From: Acinetobacter geminorum
GTDB lineage: Bacteria > Pseudomonadota > Gammaproteobacteria > Pseudomonadales > Moraxellaceae
Assembly: GCF_013009345.1 (NCBI RefSeq)
Contig: NZ_JABELE010000025.1
Location: forward strand, 1 to 31,433
Direction of reading: 5' to 3'
Length of the DNA: 31,433 nucleotides
In this document: one piece after another, positions 25,066 through 31,433 of the stretch
How the letters are laid out: each line of letters opens with the position of its first letter
How positions within the stretch are numbered: position 1 is the first letter of the stretch
Program-made: the position numbers and the translations under genes
The notes under the pieces: model-generated
Database searches by the model: none
Seen by the model: only the letters and a program-made list of their open reading frames with translations
What the model was told of the DNA's origin: nothing

Positions 25066-25761
25066 TTTGATTCGTTTTTCAAACTCAAAGCGGTGAATAC
25101 AAACGGCATAAAATAAGATATTTACCGCCCAAACCACCCAACCTGTCCATAAATTATGACTCAGGAAATGTGCTCCACGCATCATTTGTGCCCATCCCAT
25201 CATAAATCCTAATAAAATGCCTGAAATGAGATAAAAATAGGCACGTTTGGGTTGTTCAAGACGATAAACAAAATAACCTGTCATTAAAATAAAGCCAGCG
25301 CTTGCATGTCCACCCGGAAAGCAATGCCCATGTTTCGCAGTAAAGTCCCAAATATAGCCACCTAAGCTGTTAGGATGAACCATATTCCAAGGGCAGGCAT
25401 GAGCTGATTGTGATTTTAATAAGCCAACTATACCGCTACCAACCATGCTCACAAAAAACATATAACCATATTGCCAGCGATAAGGCTTTAATTTCTCAAC
25501 TTTAAATGATACAAGCCACAGGCCGAAAAAGATGACATAAATGCCAGTAATGATCTGTTTTACAATTTCATGATTAAGTCTTTCCAGATACCAATTATCT
25601 CGATTGAAAAAATGACCTGTTGAATCAATCCAAGGCTGGATGAGGTACATATCAATTTTCCCACCCACTGGAAAAACGATTAAAAGCAGCAAAAAACTGA
25701 GAAAAAGAAAGATGATATTAATTTGGAAAAATTGTTTTTGTTGATTCATGCCATGCAACAT
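25051..25761 (-). CDS. PAP2-family membrane phosphatase, likely PmrA-regulated
   Basis: A protein of about 236 residues with six hydrophobic helices. Phosphatase motifs are present in degenerate form: K116-X6-C-P in place of KX6RP (KSQSAHACP), PGGHAS with H152, and RGAHFLSHN with R195 and H202. Family members remove or transfer phosphate on membrane lipids, such as undecaprenyl diphosphate or lipid A (LpxE, LpxT); the substrate here is unknown. A perfect PmrA box with a -10 lies just upstream, and the gene converges on pmrB with one base between them. I infer a role in lipid A phosphate remodelling. Start ATG at 25761 is uncertain; 25749 is also possible, and neither has a good ribosome site. 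Confidence 0.85.
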   Translation of the reverse strand: MLHGMNQQKQFFQINIIFLFLSFLLLLIVFPVGGKIDMYLIQPWIDSTGHFFNRDNWYLERLNHEIVKQIITGIYVIFFGLWLVSFKVEKLKPYRWQYGYMFFVSMVGSGIVGLLKSQSAHACPWNMVHPNSLGGYIWDFTAKHGHCFPGGHASAGFILMTGYFVYRLEQPKRAYFYLISGILLGFMMGWAQMMRGAHFLSHNLWTGWVVWAVNILFYAVCIHRFEFEKRIKQELL

Positions 25762-25799
25762 CAATTAGATTGTGAGTAAAGGCATTACATAAAATAAAA

Positions 25800-25816
25800 C
25801 TTAAATTGCTCTTAAA
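25800..25816 (-). promoter_or_regulatory. Second PmrA box, upstream of the PAP2 gene
   Basis: On the minus strand it reads TTTAAG-AGCAA-TTTAAG, with both half-sites identical to those before pmrC. Ten bases later comes TGTAAT (25789-25784), five of six matches to the -10 consensus. The spacing is the same as at pmrC. Transcription would begin near 25777, in front of both candidate PAP2 starts. Confidence 0.8.
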
Positions 25817-25854
25817 CTATACTGAAGAAAGAGGTTCAATCTTCTTTAAAAAAT

Positions 25855-25880
25855 AAAAAAGCGACGAGAAGTATCGTCGC
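25855..25880 (-). terminator. Terminator of amt
   Basis: GCGACGA/TCGTCGC with a six-base loop, followed on the minus strand by six T residues. It is 20 bases past the amt stop. Confidence 0.9.
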
Positions 25881-25900
25881 CTTGAGCACTTTAGAAAGTA

Positions 25901-27118
25901 TTAAAACATCCCCTCTTCAGAGTTTGCCGAAATTTTATGAATAGACAAATCTGCACCACGAAACTCGTCTTCTTGAGATAAGCGAATGCCAATGGTTGCT
26001 TTAAGAATTCCATAAACAATAAAGCCGCCAGCAAGTGCAATAGCGATCGCGAGTGTTGTTCCGATGAGTTGAGAGATGAATGAGACACCTCCTAAACCAC
26101 CTAGCCATTGTTGACCAAATAGGCCTACTGCAATACCACCAAATGCGCCGCATACGCCGTGTAAAGGCCATACACCTAATACATCATCAACTTTGAGTTT
26201 GTTTTGAGTATAGGTGAATAGATAAACAAACATAGCCCCAGCTGCACCACCAATAACAAGTGCACTGATTGGATGAACAATATCAGAGCCTGCACAGATT
26301 GCCACTAAACCAGCAAGAGGGCCGTTGTGTAAGAAGCCTGGGTCATTTTTCCCAATCGCATTGGCTGTAATTGTACCGCCAACCATTGCCATGAGCGAGT
26401 TAATCGCAACTAACCCAGAAATAGCATCAACACGCTGCGCACTCATCACATTAAAGCCAAACCAGCCAACAATTAAAATCCATGAGCCCAGCGCTAAAAA
26501 TGGAATAGAAGAAGGTGGATGAGCACTTACACGACCATCTTTCTTATAACGACCAGAACGCGCACCCAATAGAATCACAGCAGCAAGTGCAATCCAACCA
26601 CCCATGGCATGAACTACGACTGAACCCGCAAAGTCGTGAAAAGCTGCGCCAAAGGTTGTTTCTAACCACTTTTGCAGACCGTAGTTGCCATTCCAGACCA
26701 TACCTTCGAAAAATGGATATACCAGTGCAACTAAAGCGAGTGTGGCAATTGCTTGTGAACGCATTTTTGCACGTTCAGCAATACCACCCGAAATAATGGC
26801 AGGAATTGCCGCAGCAAAAGTGAGTAAAAAGAAGCAACGCATAAGGTTATAGCCATGATCACTTGATAAAACCGTACCATCATGGAAGAAGTGCTGGCCA
26901 TAAGAGATGTAGTAGCCAACAAAGAAATATGCGATTGCAGAAAGGGCAAAGTCAGTCAGAATTTTACTAAGTGCGTTCACCTGATTTTTATGGCGAACCG
27001 TACCAAGTTCCAAGAATGCAAAACCTGCGTGCATGGCAAGAACCAAAACTGCACCAAGTAATAAGAAAAATAGATCTACATTTTGCATAGCATGCTCGAA
27101 AAAAGTGCTAAATTCCAT
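25901..27118 (-). CDS. amt: Ammonium transporter (Amt/AmtB family)
   Basis: The 405-residue protein with about 11 helices moves ammonium/ammonia into the cell for assimilation by glutamine synthetase. The pore twin histidines are H170 (VVVHAMGG) and H320 (PLHGVCG), and the conserved Asp of the binding site is D162 (HDFAG). All are offset by two from E. coli AmtB numbering (D160, H168, H318), so the channel looks functional. There is no cleavable signal peptide. No glnK lies next to it, unlike the usual glnK-amtB pair. A sigma-54-type promoter sequence upstream suggests nitrogen control. Confidence 0.93.
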   Translation of the reverse strand: MEFSTFFEHAMQNVDLFFLLLGAVLVLAMHAGFAFLELGTVRHKNQVNALSKILTDFALSAIAYFFVGYYISYGQHFFHDGTVLSSDHGYNLMRCFFLLTFAAAIPAIISGGIAERAKMRSQAIATLALVALVYPFFEGMVWNGNYGLQKWLETTFGAAFHDFAGSVVVHAMGGWIALAAVILLGARSGRYKKDGRVSAHPPSSIPFLALGSWILIVGWFGFNVMSAQRVDAISGLVAINSLMAMVGGTITANAIGKNDPGFLHNGPLAGLVAICAGSDIVHPISALVIGGAAGAMFVYLFTYTQNKLKVDDVLGVWPLHGVCGAFGGIAVGLFGQQWLGGLGGVSFISQLIGTTLAIAIALAGGFIVYGILKATIGIRLSQEDEFRGADLSIHKISANSEEGMF

Positions 27119-27217
27119 TTTGGAACAAATCTGGGTCTGTAAATTGCACCAAAATAGATTTAAGGAATCTAAAAACCTAAGCTTGTCGAAACAAACTCAA
27201 TTGCATAAAAGTGAATA

Positions 27218-27233
27218 TGCAATAAGCGCACCA
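27218..27233 (-). promoter_or_regulatory. Sigma-54 (-24/-12) promoter-like element of amt
   Basis: The minus strand reads TGGTGCGCTTATTGCA, with GG and GC separated by exactly ten bases, as in YTGGCACG-N4-TTGCW. Transcription would start near 27207, giving an 88-base leader before amt. GCACC half-sites like those of NtrC occur nearby (27146-27150 and, as GGTGC, 27268-27272). Confidence 0.55.
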
Positions 27234-27391
27234 ATTTGGATTAAATAAGGGGGTTTTGGCGATAAATGGTGCGTTGATTTGGTTAAAGAGGGGCAGTTTT
27301 GGCGCTTTTTACGTTACAAGTCATCTAATACGCTCATAAATTGTCCTGAAAGTGATCGTTATTAAATTTTTTAAAAATTATCTATATTCAA

Positions 27392-28276
27392 TTAATGATC
27401 AGACCAAACCGATTGCGCGACTTCAATAAAAGCTTTCGCAGCGGGACTCATGTGCTTTTTATTTTTGACTGCGAGGCCAATAGAACGTTTAAGGTTCGGT
27501 TTAAAAGGACGTTTAACTACATTTGGATAGAGTGATAGTAACTCTTTGGTGAGCACCATATCAGAGACAATCGAAATCCCTAATTGATTGTGAACCATGC
27601 TAACGATACTCAAAATTTGTGAAACATAAAATTTGATGTCTGGTTTCACATTAAAGTTTTTTAAAATTAATTCGACCTGATGTCGACTGCCAGCCATTGT
27701 CATAATAAAAGGGCAATTTTCTAGCTGGGCTGGATCAATATAGAGCTGCTGCGCAAGCGAGTAACTATTCGGAATTAGGGCAACAAAACGATCTTCAATT
27801 AAAGGGAATGTATCAAAACGCTCATCTGGCATAATCAAAAAACCAACCTCTATGCGCCGTTCCAATAACCACTGAGCAACTTCTTTATCTTCACCCTCAT
27901 CAATATAAATTTCGATTTTAGGGTAGCGCTGCCGAAAGGTTTCTAAAATTTCAGGCAATAGATAAATAGAGGATGAAGCACCAAAAGATCCAATACGTAA
28001 TGTGCCTTCATTTAAACCATGAATGGCAGCCACTTATTTTTCTAAGGTATCGGAAATACTCAATAACTCTTTTACATGCGTAAGAAGCTGCTGTCCTGTC
28101 GTGGTGAGCTCAATATCACTCTGGGATCTTGAAATCAGGTTAATACCCCATTGTTGTTCTAATGATTTAAGGGCATGAGAAACTGCTGACTGAGAAATTC
28201 CCAACTTTTCTGCTGTAGCCGTAAAGCTTTTAAGTTCTGCAATGAGTGCGAAAATTTCAAGTTGGGTAAATGTCAT
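27392..28276 (-). pseudogene. LysR-type regulator interrupted by an in-frame stop
   Basis: A 295-codon LTTR reading frame broken only by TAA at 28034-28036. Codons 1-80 encode the winged helix-turn-helix (MTFTQLEIFALIAELKSFTA, SQSAVSHALKSLE) and most of the linker helix. Codons 82 onward give the whole effector-binding domain (GTLRIGSFGASSSIYLLPEI to the end). The two halves are in the same frame with nothing lost, so one base change explains it. A GTG follows the TAA directly, so restart could still make the second half, but a normal one-chain LTTR is not made. It was probably the regulator of the divergent AEC transporter. Confidence 0.85.
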
Positions 28277-28288
28277 GTTGTATTTGTT

Positions 28289-28322
28289 ATGAGTAAAAAC
28301 TCATTTTATCATGAGTTTTCAT
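28289..28322. promoter_or_regulatory. Operator-like repeats between the lysR pseudogene and AEC transporter
   Basis: ATGAGT-AAAA-ACTCAT is a perfect dyad at 28289-28304, and a third ATGAGT follows at 28311-28316, itself part of ATGAGTTTTCAT. LysR-type regulators bind such paired dyads between divergent genes. Confidence 0.55.
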
Positions 28323-28395
28323 TATCTTTAATATATGAGAAAGCCAAGGTCATTGCTAAAAACAGCAAGCCCTTCAACCAAACTCGAGTAAAGAA

Positions 28396-29301
28396 ATGAA
28401 TAGCATTGTTTTATCTCTTTTTCCTTTAGTTGCATTAATTGCATCGGGATACTTATTTAAAAAATATCGTTTTTTTAGCGATGAGTTTTGGGCTGGGGCA
28501 GAGAAGCTTAATTACTATATTTTATTTCCAGCTTTGCTTTTTAGTACGCTATCGACCGCAAAAATTGATTTACAAAGCTTGAGTACAGCCATCATTGCGA
28601 TGGTGATTGTAGTTTTGGCAGTAACTGCATTTTTATATATCCTCCGAATATTTTGGCAGATACCACCTGCACGTTTTGGTGTGCACGTACAAAGTATGGT
28701 TCGCTTTAATACCTATATTGGTTTGGCATTAGTGACTTCGCTTTTTAAAAGTGAAGGAATGGCAATACTGGCGATTTTATTGGCGCTTTGCATTCCGCTT
28801 GTGAACGTTATTTCGGTGCTTGCTCTAACTTCTAAAGAACACATGGCAATTAAACCTATTTTTATTGCACTCCTTAAAAATCCGTTAATTGCATCGTGTG
28901 TGGTCGGGGCAGTAGTCAATGCACTTCAAATCCCGATTTGGGAAGGCTTTAGTCAGTTTATTAAGCTTTTTTCAATGTCGAGTTTGCCACTAGGTTTGTT
29001 ATGTGTTGGCGCAGCTTTGCAGTTTATGCAAATTAAAAAAGACATTGTGGTATTGGCAGCAGATACTTTTGCACGACTTTTAGCAGTGCCTGCCTTGGCT
29101 TACGGGGTCTGCATGTGGTTTGGTTTACCAAGTTTGCAAACACAGATTTTAGTTATTTTCTTTGCGCTACCGACTGCTTCCGCTTCATACATTTTAACCA
29201 AAGTTTTGGGTGGTGATAGTCAGCTCATGGCAGCCGTGATTAGCTTTCAAACTCTATGTGCTGCTGTGACATTGCCATTAGTGATTTGGTGGATTTCTTA
29301 G
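28396..29301 (+). CDS. AEC (auxin efflux carrier) family transporter
   Basis: The 301-residue protein has about ten helices in two five-helix halves. It starts with MNSIVLSLFPLVALIASGYL, with the typical early IASGYLFKK and LNYYILFPALLFSTL segments, and has a second half starting near residue 165 (LLKNPLIASCVVGAVVNAL). Bacterial members include malate/malonate permeases such as MdcF and MleP and unspecified organic-acid carriers; the substrate is unknown. It is divergent from the lysR pseudogene with a dyad operator between them. If that LysR was the activator, expression may now be lost or constitutive. Confidence 0.88.
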   Translation: MNSIVLSLFPLVALIASGYLFKKYRFFSDEFWAGAEKLNYYILFPALLFSTLSTAKIDLQSLSTAIIAMVIVVLAVTAFLYILRIFWQIPPARFGVHVQSMVRFNTYIGLALVTSLFKSEGMAILAILLALCIPLVNVISVLALTSKEHMAIKPIFIALLKNPLIASCVVGAVVNALQIPIWEGFSQFIKLFSMSSLPLGLLCVGAALQFMQIKKDIVVLAADTFARLLAVPALAYGVCMWFGLPSLQTQILVIFFALPTASASYILTKVLGGDSQLMAAVISFQTLCAAVTLPLVIWWIS

Positions 29302-29421
29302 GTTATAACTTAGATAAGTCGTATTCTATTTTCTAAAAATGAATAGACTGATTCTGACTTAAAGAATGCTTAGCTACTTTCCTCATCTGATTATTGCTAC
29401 ACTTTTTTCTTTTTCAGGTGG

Positions 29422-30444
29422 ATGAGTATGTCCTTTGATCTCAAAGTTAGCTTGCAGCAAAGGTCTGAACCGTCTGCACAGCAGAAAAAACTGAATCGCC
29501 TGATTGATAAAATAGAACAGCAAAAAGTTAGCCTGAGTACATGGCAAAATGCACAAGCTGAAATTCAACAACACATACGGCAAAAATTGATGCCTGTGTA
29601 TAGCGATTTGCATGAAGTCTTATTTCAGCAGTTATATCAACTCTGGAATATGTTGCATAGCCATGATTTTTCTAAAGCAGACATGCAACAGCTGGATGAA
29701 AAAATTGCCCAGCTTGCACAAATGTTGAAGCGCTCCCAAATACTGTCTGCTGAACAGTTGGAGCTGGTGAAGCAGATTGATACCTTTTATGAGCAACATG
29801 CAGGGGAATCGGTAAAAAAGAATAAAAAAGTTCAGTCAATAAAATTTGAATATGATGAAAGTGCTGATCAAGGTGTAGAGTTAGAAGAAGACTTTGAAAA
29901 GTACGCTGCCGAGCAACAACAAGCGCGAGAACAAGCTAAACAGCAAAGACAACAACAAAAACGCGAACAAGCTGAGCAAATGGCAGCGCAGTCGTTAAAA
30001 ACAGTTTATTTAAAAATTGCCGCGATGATTCACCCAGACCGTGAGCAAGATGAAACTAAAAAATTAGAAAAAACCGAGCTGTTCCAACAAGCAAGTCAGG
30101 CCTATGAAAAGCAGGATTTGTTTTATTTACTCAAACTCCAGTTACAGCTTGAACAGAATAAAGGGCTAGGTGTTAAAGAACTATCTGCCGAACAGTTGAG
30201 GTTTTATAAACTGGCTTTAGATGCACAAAGTCAGCAACTTGAAAGCCAAATTACTGAGATTATAGATTCTTTTCAGTTAGCAAGAAATGTAAAAGCAGAG
30301 CATGTACATATTAGTGATGTTTATAAAGCTGTAGATGCCGACTGTGCTGAGCTAAAGCAGCAGGTGAAGTGGGAAAAGGAACGCTTAAAGTATATGAAAA
30401 AGGTGAGTGGGGTTGAGATGTTATTGGGGCATGGGGTGTTATAA
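29422..30444 (+). CDS. J-domain protein with long coiled-coil N-terminus
   Basis: The 340-residue protein has a J domain in the middle, not at the N-terminus. It begins near residue 190 (SLKTVYLKIAAMIHPD), has the HPD motif at 204-206 and ends near 240 (FQQASQAYEKQDL). HPD lets J proteins stimulate the ATPase of DnaK. Residues 1-130 are helical and Gln/Leu-rich; 140-190 are acidic then Gln/Arg-rich coiled coil (EQQQAREQAKQQRQQQKREQ). The C-terminal 100 residues are helical. There is no G/F region or zinc domain, so it is a specialised class C co-chaperone of unknown client. Start ATG at 29422; ATG at 29428 fits the AGGTGG site equally well. Confidence 0.82.
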   Translation: MSMSFDLKVSLQQRSEPSAQQKKLNRLIDKIEQQKVSLSTWQNAQAEIQQHIRQKLMPVYSDLHEVLFQQLYQLWNMLHSHDFSKADMQQLDEKIAQLAQMLKRSQILSAEQLELVKQIDTFYEQHAGESVKKNKKVQSIKFEYDESADQGVELEEDFEKYAAEQQQAREQAKQQRQQQKREQAEQMAAQSLKTVYLKIAAMIHPDREQDETKKLEKTELFQQASQAYEKQDLFYLLKLQLQLEQNKGLGVKELSAEQLRFYKLALDAQSQQLESQITEIIDSFQLARNVKAEHVHISDVYKAVDADCAELKQQVKWEKERLKYMKKVSGVEMLLGHGVL

Positions 30445-30493
30445 CCTCTCCCTTGCGGAACTACAATCGTTCCTCATCTCCTGAAAGGAGAGG
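30445..30493. repeat. REP-like palindrome, first element
   Basis: CCTCTCC (30445-30451) and GGAGAGG (30487-30493) form a stem with a 35-base spacer. It starts directly after the stop of the J-domain gene. It belongs to the CTCTCC/GGAGAGG class of extragenic palindromes. Confidence 0.5.
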
Positions 30494-30539
30494 GAACTTC
30501 ATTGCGTATCGAATAACAAGTTAATTCACAAAGGATACT

Positions 30540-30572
30540 CCTTCTCCCTTAGGGGGAAGGCTGGGGTGAGGG
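30540..30572. repeat. REP-like palindrome, second element
   Basis: CCTTCTCCC-TTA-GGGGGAAGG (one wobble pair) is followed by CTGGGGTGAGGG. The stem plus GGGTGAGGG tail is the widespread proteobacterial pattern often found beside DUF559 genes, and here the DUF559 remnant starts 22 bases later. Confidence 0.65.
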
Positions 30573-30594
30573 TAATTAAAATGGAAAATAAAGA

Positions 30595-30938
30595 ATGAAA
30601 CTAAACCCACAATTACTCGTATTTGCCAAAACCATGCGAAGTAATGCTACAGATGCAGAAAACCTGATGTGGCAACTACTTCGTGCTAAGCGGTTTATGA
30701 ATCTTAAATTTCGTAGGCAGCATGTGATTGCACCATATATTGTGGATTAATTGGTTTGGTCATTGAGTTAGATGGTGGTCAGCATGGTGTTAATGATATA
30801 ATTTAATATGATGCCGAGCGAAAAAAGTTTTTAGAAGCTTTGGGTTTTAGATTAGTAAGGTATTGGAATCATGATGTACTGAGTCACACGGATGTAGTTT
30901 TTGAGGATTGGTGGTTAAGATGTTATGAATCAAAGTAG
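30595..30938 (+). pseudogene. Decayed DUF559 endonuclease-domain gene
   Basis: The start reads MKLNPQLLVFAKTMRSNATD, then AENLMWQLLRAKR and FRRQHVIAPYIVD. The frame meets TAA at 30748-30750. Two bases on, in another frame, the family sequence resumes as IGLVIELDGGQHGVND. A second stop, TAA, at 30804-30806 interrupts it before YDAERKKFLEALGFRLVRYW continues to TAG at 30936-30938. DUF559 members have a PD-(D/E)xK/Vsr-like fold (D of YIVD, E of VIELD). Family sequence of about five codons is missing at the first break, consistent with a small deletion plus a shift. No intact product is possible. Confidence 0.88.
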
Positions 30939-31101
30939 ACCTATTAAATATATTTTTGTAGAGTTGATTCAAAATTCAAAAATGAGTTTTAAAAAACATA
31001 TTGGACTTAAAATAGCTCTAATCTTATGATCTTAATTCATGAATTAAATTAAATGCATAGCTATAAATATTTAATCCCATTTTTCGGGGTATGAGGGAGT
31101 T

Positions 31102-31359
31102 ATGGAGTTTATTAAAGTTCCATTGTCTGTAGTGAAAGATTATAAAAGAGAATCTATTTTATGGGTTTTATTTGTAATCTTAGCTGGGCAGTTTGGAGTG
31201 TTTTGTAATTGGTTTATTCAAACATTTTTTACACAAAATACTCTACTTAGTGCTATTAAGTCAGATTTTAGTAGTGGTAATTTTTATATTTTTACCATTA
31301 GTTTAATGGCTTCATCATTTTTTATCGTATTAGTTAGTTTCTTGTACGATCAAGAATGA
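31102..31359 (+). CDS. Hypothetical 85-aa two-helix membrane protein
   Basis: The ATG at 31102 follows a good Shine-Dalgarno (GAGGGAG). The product has a basic N-terminus (VVKDYKRES), a first hydrophobic helix (about 18-38, ILWVLFVILAGQFGVF), an extracytoplasmic or cytoplasmic loop of about 20 residues and a second helix (about 60-80). I recognise no family. It lies in an AT-rich stretch beyond the decayed DUF559 gene, at the edge of the window, so partner genes downstream cannot be seen. Two small helices fit a toxin-like, phage-defence or accessory membrane protein, but nothing in the sequence favours one of these. Confidence 0.6.
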   Translation: MEFIKVPLSVVKDYKRESILWVLFVILAGQFGVFCNWFIQTFFTQNTLLSAIKSDFSSGNFYIFTISLMASSFFIVLVSFLYDQE

Positions 31360-31433
31360 GCCTGTAAATTATTTTGTGTAAGTTCCATTTTTTATAAATG
31401 ATCTTTTAATCGATCATCGAACTGAATCGTAAA

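Noticed and set aside
26515..26796. 93-aa plus-strand frame inside amt
   Set aside because: Antisense shadow of the strongly conserved amt gene; the composition is that of the reverse complement of membrane-protein codons.
27033..27248. 71-aa plus-strand frame crossing the amt start and promoter
   Set aside because: It covers the amt start and the sigma-54-like element, has no ribosome site and no protein features.
31398..31417. ATGATC/GATCAT inverted repeat near the window end
   Set aside because: Short, AT-rich and without a T-run; not enough to call a terminator or operator.
1..31433. CRISPR array, rRNA, insertion sequence with terminal repeats
   Set aside because: No regularly spaced repeats, no rRNA sequence and no transposase or IS ends were found on reading through.

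Overview
The window looks like chromosome from an Acinetobacter of the A. baumannii/calcoaceticus complex. The reasons are a complete pmrC-pmrA-pmrB operon with the residue numbering familiar from A. baumannii, a DcaP-type porin, AT-rich codon usage, and a P4-type-integrase prophage in a tRNA-Arg gene. Species cannot be fixed from the sequence alone.

Positions 1-6844 are the right end of an integrated prophage. They hold most of a lambda-J-like tail tip/host-specificity protein (its 5' end lies outside the window), a terminator, a lysis cassette (coiled-coil membrane protein, holin-like protein, GH24 endolysin, tiny lipoprotein, 66-aa orphan), and a convergent tyrosine integrase. The integrase is preceded by repeats that look like arm or operator sites. 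The prophage abuts the 3' end of tRNA-Arg(CCT), where the host chromosome resumes.

Positions 6921-14900 hold a light-repair cluster (DUF2805, DUF2256 and an Fe-S (6-4)-type photolyase), nudC, an AroP-like permease, a stand-alone prpF, ispA and a YjbR-like gene. Positions 14900-19400 hold a minus-strand envelope set (PlsC-like acyltransferase, patatin lipoprotein, NfeD and a QmcA/SPFH protein) and an AmpG/FptX-like MFS permease. A gene-poor stretch with one possible 32-aa gene precedes the DcaP-like porin.

Positions 21200-25820 are the polymyxin-response locus. pmrC (lipid A phosphoethanolamine transferase), pmrA and pmrB are followed, one base away and convergently, by a PAP2 phosphatase. 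I find a perfect PmrA box (TTTAAG-N5-TTTAAG) before pmrC. A second, identical box with the same 10-nt spacing to a -10 element lies before the PAP2 gene. This suggests a PmrA-controlled pair of lipid-A-phosphate enzymes that converge on each other, and it is the most interesting observation here.

Positions 25850-31433 hold an amt ammonium transporter with a sigma-54-like promoter, a LysR regulator split by an in-frame TAA beside a divergent AEC transporter, a J-domain coiled-coil protein, REP-like palindromes next to a decayed DUF559 endonuclease gene, and a small two-helix membrane protein at the edge.
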